A stretch of 64,000 nt of DNA from Microbispora oryzae (lineage in GTDB: Bacteria; Actinomycetota; Actinomycetes; Streptosporangiales; Streptosporangiaceae): the NCBI RefSeq assembly GCF_017896165.1, contig NZ_JAFCNB010000005.1, positions 1 to 64,000 of the forward strand, read 5' to 3'. Position 1 is the stretch's first letter; the number at the start of each line of letters is the position of its first letter. A program made the position numbers and the translations under genes. The notes beneath the pieces are model-generated. The model searched no databases and was not told the DNA's origin. It saw nothing but the letters and a program-made list of their open reading frames with translations. This document shows positions 60,496 through 64,000 of the stretch, one piece after another.

Positions 60496-62769
60496 TCAGG
60501 TCTCGCCGCGCATCGAGTAGACCTTCAGGGACCAGCACCTCCGGAATGCCGTGGTCGCCCGCCACGCCAGCCGCGTGTCCAAACCGAACGTCTGCCTGGT
60601 GGCGGCCAGCGCGTCGAACGACCCAGACCCCTGCTCGGCGCACGCCCTCCTGATCAGCGTCACGGTCAGCTCGTCGGTGAAGACCTCTTCCAATGTGGCG
60701 CAGAAATAGGCGTACGCGGCGAAGTCGAACGCCGGACTCGTGGTCGGGCACGTCACCGCGGCGTCCAGGATCTCCCCGACGGGGATGCCCGCTCCCTGCG
60801 AGAGTTCGTGGAGCAGGTCGAGCATCTCCGGAGGAGTCGTCTCCGGCGCCGAAGGCAGGGTGACGGCCCTGGTAATCGCGCGCGCCTTGTGGCGGATCTC
60901 CTCGCCGACGATCGACCGGCAGATGGAAGAGAGGGTCGCTTCCTCCGGAGGCAGGGCGTTGCCGGCCCGGACGACCCGCCTGGCCGCTCTGATGATGTCG
61001 CGGGGAAGCCCGCCGGACAGAGTGTGGCACAACGCGATGTATGGGTCCGTGAGGCCCACCACTCTCCGGCGTAGAAGTCGTCTCGACTCTTCGTATCCCA
61101 GCGGGCCCACGTAGATGATCTCGTCGAAGGAACTGTCGAACGCGTCGCGGAACGGCAGCCCTCTGCGCTCGAAGGCGTTCATGGCGTCGTCGGACACCGA
61201 GATCATGAAGTAGACGTGCGGAAGGCCGAAGATGCCTTTGATCTCGTTGAGGAACCGCTCCGCGTGTTCGCCGGAACCGATCTTGTCCAGCTCGTCGATG
61301 CCGATGAAGACGCGGCTGCCCCGCTGGGCGAGCAGGGCGGCGACGCGCTGCGTGTAGGAGCGGAATCCGGTGACGATGTCGGGATAGCTGCGGGACTGCT
61401 CAGCCTTCGACATACCGTGTGACCTCTGACCCTCCATCCCCACGGGGAGCTTCAGCGCGCCCGACCAGCCCGTGGTGTGGGTCTGGAGGTAGCGGATCCG
61501 GTCAAGATGGCGGCGGGCCTGCCGGACGAGCCGCGCTTGGGGGCATGCGTGCGTCTCCTTTCGCCAGATCCACGCCGATCTGATCACTGACACGAGTGTG
61601 AGCAGCCCGCCCAACCCGAGCACTCCGATGCCCACCGTCGAGGCGATGGAGGGCACGACAGGAAGCAGATCACCCCAACGCAGGAGCGCCCATCCAGCCG
61701 CGCCGTACATCACGGCGCGGCGGACGATCCGGAAGACGAGATGGGCCGGCATCCCGGCGAACCGGCTGTGATGCCTCATCTCCCGGGTGAACTGGCGAAT
61801 TGCCGTACGGCAGAAGACCGCGAAGAGGTGGAGGACGAAGTCCCTCGGCGCGTACTCGACCGGAGCGGAGACCATGCATCGCAGGTCAGCGTGCTCGGAC
61901 AAGGCTGTCGAGTCCTCGCAGAAACGGCGCACCAGCGTGGACTTTCCCGAGCCGCGTGGGCCCGCGACCCCGATGCCGGCTCCGGAGAGCCGGTCAAGCA
62001 GCTCGTCGAGCTCCGCCGCGACCATCGTTGGCACGTGATAGGTGCTGTCGAACGCCTCGCTCAGCCCGGGACTCGCCGACACGGCGAACCGCAGATCGAA
62101 GCTGTCGTCACGGAAAGCGTTGATGAGCACCCGGATCTGTGCCGTGATCTCGCGTTCCCTGACCGCTGCCATCAGGACGTCACGCGGACCCAGCGAGGTC
62201 GTCATCACACTCGTATAGGTCACGAGCGAAGCGATCCGCTTCGCCACGCCCACGATCACACGGATGGTCGTTTCGTGGGTTCTGATGCGAAACAGGATCC
62301 GGGCGACGACCGCGAACACCAGGGTGGTCACGCCGATCCAGGTGAGCGAGCCGAGCAGGTCCCACCAGATACCGCCGATGAGCCCGACCCCCGTGACGAG
62401 CAGGCCGAGCACGCCAGACCCGACCCCGATCGCGTTAAGAGGAGTCTCGAGCCGATGCTCCTCCAGCGCGACGCGCAGGTCCTCCAACCAGGCATCGGCG
62501 CTCACGACCTGCCAGGCGAACGCTTTCTCGTACTCGGCGAACTCGCGGGACGCCGACCTCAGTATGTCGGCGGCATTCCGCAGCATCATGACGCGGACGC
62601 GGAACGGGGTCACCCAGACGTTGTCGAAGGCGTCACGGAACTCCGGGTCGGCCATGGCCGCATCGAGGGCGGCCATGTACTGGCCGAAGAGAACCGGGTC
62701 GGCCAAGATCGGATTGCCGGGTGGCCAGGAAGTGGCGCCCATAAGCCAATGATCGTCGCAGAGCGTCAA
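60496..62769 (-). CDS. KAP-like membrane P-loop NTPase
   Basis: A 757-residue protein with Walker A GPRGSGKST (about residues 270-278) and Walker B VFIGIDELDKI (about 487-497). Two pairs of membrane helices lie before the P-loop (about 113-135 and 141-162) and between Walker A and B (about 353-373 and 377-399). Membrane segments inserted into a P-loop domain are the hallmark of KAP NTPases; the later part (SVSDDAMNAFERRG, FDEIIYVGPLGYEESRRLLRRRVVG, CHTLSGGLPRDIIRAARRVV) is STAND/AAA-like. Some KAP proteins act in phage defence, but a role here is unknown. The start (TTG at 62769 or ATG at 62742) is uncertain. It is a single gene with no evident operon partner. Confidence 0.75.
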   Translation of the reverse strand: MTLCDDHWLMGATSWPPGNPILADPVLFGQYMAALDAAMADPEFRDAFDNVWVTPFRVRVMMLRNAADILRSASREFAEYEKAFAWQVVSADAWLEDLRVALEEHRLETPLNAIGVGSGVLGLLVTGVGLIGGIWWDLLGSLTWIGVTTLVFAVVARILFRIRTHETTIRVIVGVAKRIASLVTYTSVMTTSLGPRDVLMAAVREREITAQIRVLINAFRDDSFDLRFAVSASPGLSEAFDSTYHVPTMVAAELDELLDRLSGAGIGVAGPRGSGKSTLVRRFCEDSTALSEHADLRCMVSAPVEYAPRDFVLHLFAVFCRTAIRQFTREMRHHSRFAGMPAHLVFRIVRRAVMYGAAGWALLRWGDLLPVVPSIASTVGIGVLGLGGLLTLVSVIRSAWIWRKETHACPQARLVRQARRHLDRIRYLQTHTTGWSGALKLPVGMEGQRSHGMSKAEQSRSYPDIVTGFRSYTQRVAALLAQRGSRVFIGIDELDKIGSGEHAERFLNEIKGIFGLPHVYFMISVSDDAMNAFERRGLPFRDAFDSSFDEIIYVGPLGYEESRRLLRRRVVGLTDPYIALCHTLSGGLPRDIIRAARRVVRAGNALPPEEATLSSICRSIVGEEIRHKARAITRAVTLPSAPETTPPEMLDLLHELSQGAGIPVGEILDAAVTCPTTSPAFDFAAYAYFCATLEEVFTDELTVTLIRRACAEQGSGSFDALAATRQTFGLDTRLAWRATTAFRRCWSLKVYSMRGET

Positions 62770-62866
62770 CCACCTGGCAATGCCGGAACCGCTTGGGTTG
62801 AATCACCTGACGCAAGAGATGAGGCGAGGGGCGCTGCGCCGGGCGAGCCGGTGATCACGACGGTCG

Positions 62867-63163
62867 TCATTCCTCGTCTTCGACGGCGGTTCCCTCCTCG
62901 GCGGACACCACGTGGTCGATGGCGGCGAAGAAGGCCCTGATGCCCGGGAGGTTCGCGCCCTTCGCCCGTGAAGTCGCGAAGTCTTCGGAGGTCCGCCAGC
63001 GCACGATGTCCAGCCACTGATCGCCGGGCAGGCGGACCAGGTGGGCGTCCAGGAAGCCGGACCGGTCGGTCCGGAAGTCGGCGAGCATGGCCGGTCGTGC
63101 GGCGAGTAGCCGTTCCACCTGCTCGGGCACCACATGGAACCGGGTCAGTTCTACCGTTGTCAT
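62867..63163 (-). CDS. Antibiotic biosynthesis monooxygenase (ABM) domain protein
   Basis: A 98-residue ferredoxin-like-fold protein: TTVELTRFHVVPEQVERLLAARPAMLADFRTDRSGFLDAHLVRLPGDQWLDIVRWRTSEDFATS is the ABM pattern (dimeric alpha+beta barrel). Such proteins oxidise quinones or anthrones without a cofactor, or act as small heme/quinone-stress proteins. It diverges from a MarR-family regulator across an 88-base region with TAGTGAC repeats, so it is likely under its control. Confidence 0.85.
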   Translation of the reverse strand: MTTVELTRFHVVPEQVERLLAARPAMLADFRTDRSGFLDAHLVRLPGDQWLDIVRWRTSEDFATSRAKGANLPGIRAFFAAIDHVVSAEEGTAVEDEE

Positions 63164-63210
63164 CGCGTCTCCTCCTGTGAGTGGATGCCATCGAGGCTAT
63201 AAGTAATGAA

Positions 63211-63233
63211 TAGTGACTATCAAGTTTAGTGAC
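63211..63233. promoter_or_regulatory. TAGTGAC direct repeats in the ABM/MarR divergent promoter
   Basis: TAGTGAC occurs at 63211-63217 and 63227-63233, 16 bases apart, in an AT-rich stretch. The first copy is part of the small palindrome ATAGT-g-ACTAT. This is a likely binding region for the adjacent MarR protein. Confidence 0.5.
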
Positions 63234-63251
63234 CAATAGTAGGACGGACAG

Positions 63252-63746
63252 GTGACCACGATGCGGCGCAGCGAACGCAAGCAGATCGACCCCGACCTCG
63301 GCATCATGGCCGGTCAGACGCTGTTCGCCGTCCAGAAGGAGCTGTTCGCGGCCCTCGCCCGCGAGGGGCATCCCCACCTCAAGCCCCGGCACGGAGCGGT
63401 GCTGGCCTACCTCGACGAGGAGGGCAGCCGCGCGACGGATCTCTCCCAGCAGTCAGGTCAGCACAAGCAGGTGATCGGCACGCTGGTCGACGAGCTGGTC
63501 GAGCTCGGCTACGTGCGCCGCGAGCCCGATCCGCAGGACCGCCGCGCGAAGCTCATCGTGCCGACCCCGCTCGGGCTCGACGAGATGGAGCGGTCGGACG
63601 CCATCGTGGCGGCCATCGAGCGCAGACACGCGGAGGCCCTTGGCGAGGAGGTCTACACCGTCTTCAAGCGGGCGTTCCGCCAGATCACCGACCTCCAGCG
63701 GGCCCACCCGTCCACGTCAGTCGCGGGCGAGCGCGGCGTGTCGTAG
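63252..63746 (+). CDS. MarR-family transcriptional regulator
   Basis: A 164-residue winged-helix repressor: LFAVQKELFAALAREGHPHLKPRHGAVLAYLDEEGSRATDLSQQSGQHKQVIGTLVDELVELGYVRREPDPQDRRAKLIVPTPLG, with wing DPQDRRAKL. The GTG at 63252 follows AGGACGGACAG. It diverges from the ABM-domain gene and probably represses it. The product may respond to an aromatic or redox ligand; no ligand can be deduced. Confidence 0.92.
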   Translation: MTTMRRSERKQIDPDLGIMAGQTLFAVQKELFAALAREGHPHLKPRHGAVLAYLDEEGSRATDLSQQSGQHKQVIGTLVDELVELGYVRREPDPQDRRAKLIVPTPLGLDEMERSDAIVAAIERRHAEALGEEVYTVFKRAFRQITDLQRAHPSTSVAGERGVS

Positions 63747-63805
63747 GAGTCGTCGCCGGATGTGTACAGGTCCCGGCCGGTCTCGACGTGCTCCTCCTCG
63801 CCGTA

Positions 63806-64000
63806 TCAGGCAAGGCGGCGGAACTGCTCGTCGTCGAGGACCGGTCCGCGCCGGGCCGGAGGGTGGCGCTTCGGCCGCGCGACCGTCACGACGTACAGGA
63901 GCAGACCCGCCGACGTGAGGACGAAACCGGCCCAGACCGTGGACAAGGCGCCCCAGCCGGCCTCCAAGGTGACCGCGCCGCCGATCGCGTCCTGCACGCT
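63806..64000 (-). CDS. Membrane protein, C-terminal fragment (possible transporter)
   Basis: The open frame runs off the right edge of the window. The visible 64 residues contain one membrane helix (LSTVWAGFVLTSAGLLLYVVTVA) and a basic, Pro-rich cytoplasmic tail ending DDEQFRRLA. This looks like the last helix and tail of a multi-pass protein such as an MFS carrier, but the fragment is too short to name. The internal GTG at 63997 may be a coincidental start; the true start probably lies outside. Confidence 0.5.
   Translation of the reverse strand, partial: SVQDAIGGAVTLEAGWGALSTVWAGFVLTSAGLLLYVVTVARPKRHPPARRGPVLDDEQFRRLA

Overview
The window is high-GC, gene-dense actinobacterial chromosome. 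Lsr2, GTG/TTG starts, strong GGAGG ribosome sites, a SAM-IV riboswitch, a c-di-AMP (ydaO-type) riboswitch, a class I lysyl-tRNA synthetase and the order clpC / lsr2 / lysS / coaX / nadBC / panC ... folK-folB-folP-folE-ftsH-hpt-tilS point to a filamentous actinomycete, most likely a member of the Streptosporangiales. This assignment is inferred from gene content and order, not from a marker-gene comparison. I see no prophage, insertion sequence, CRISPR array, tRNA or rRNA.

1-13.8 kb: the start of clpC, lsr2, two RDD membrane proteins (one with a very long YGQ-rich tail), argA, an NlpC/P60 cell-wall hydrolase behind a c-di-AMP riboswitch, then a minus-strand cofactor block (DUF2520 Rossmann protein, panC, a fused nadB-nadC, coaX, lysS). 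13.8-19 kb: a MidA-type methyltransferase, a P450, a cysteine-desulfurase-like enzyme behind a SAM-IV riboswitch, and an orphan NuoD. 18.8-29.3 kb: the folate / ftsH / hpt / tilS / metalloprotease / dacB block ending at ppa. 29.3-42.6 kb: mixed accessory genes (a second NlpC/P60 protein, a membrane-anchored sigma-factor-like protein, an ABC-F ATPase, hydrolase, reductases, PaiB-like protein). 42.6-46.5 kb: a ferric-siderophore uptake operon under an iron box.

47.3-54.4 kb is the most striking region. It is a five-gene minus-strand operon: polyprenyl diphosphate synthase, IspH, a cyclic-nucleotide-domain encapsulin shell protein (family 2B type), a two-domain germacradienol/geosmin synthase, and a second family 2B shell protein. 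The last three genes overlap at their stop and start codons. The geosmin synthase carries an extra Ala/Pro/Gly-rich repetitive C-terminal tail of about 70 residues that could load it into the shell. The two shell genes share a 317-bp block with one mismatch while their nucleotide-binding domains have diverged, which suggests recent gene conversion. I read the operon as a protein nanocompartment for geosmin synthesis with its own supply of isoprenoid precursor.

54.7-64 kb: an epimerase and a GNAT enzyme diverging from a pair of operators, a likely F420/flavin redox cassette with its MarR regulator, a KAP-like membrane P-loop NTPase, an ABM-domain monooxygenase with a divergent MarR regulator, and a membrane protein cut by the window end.
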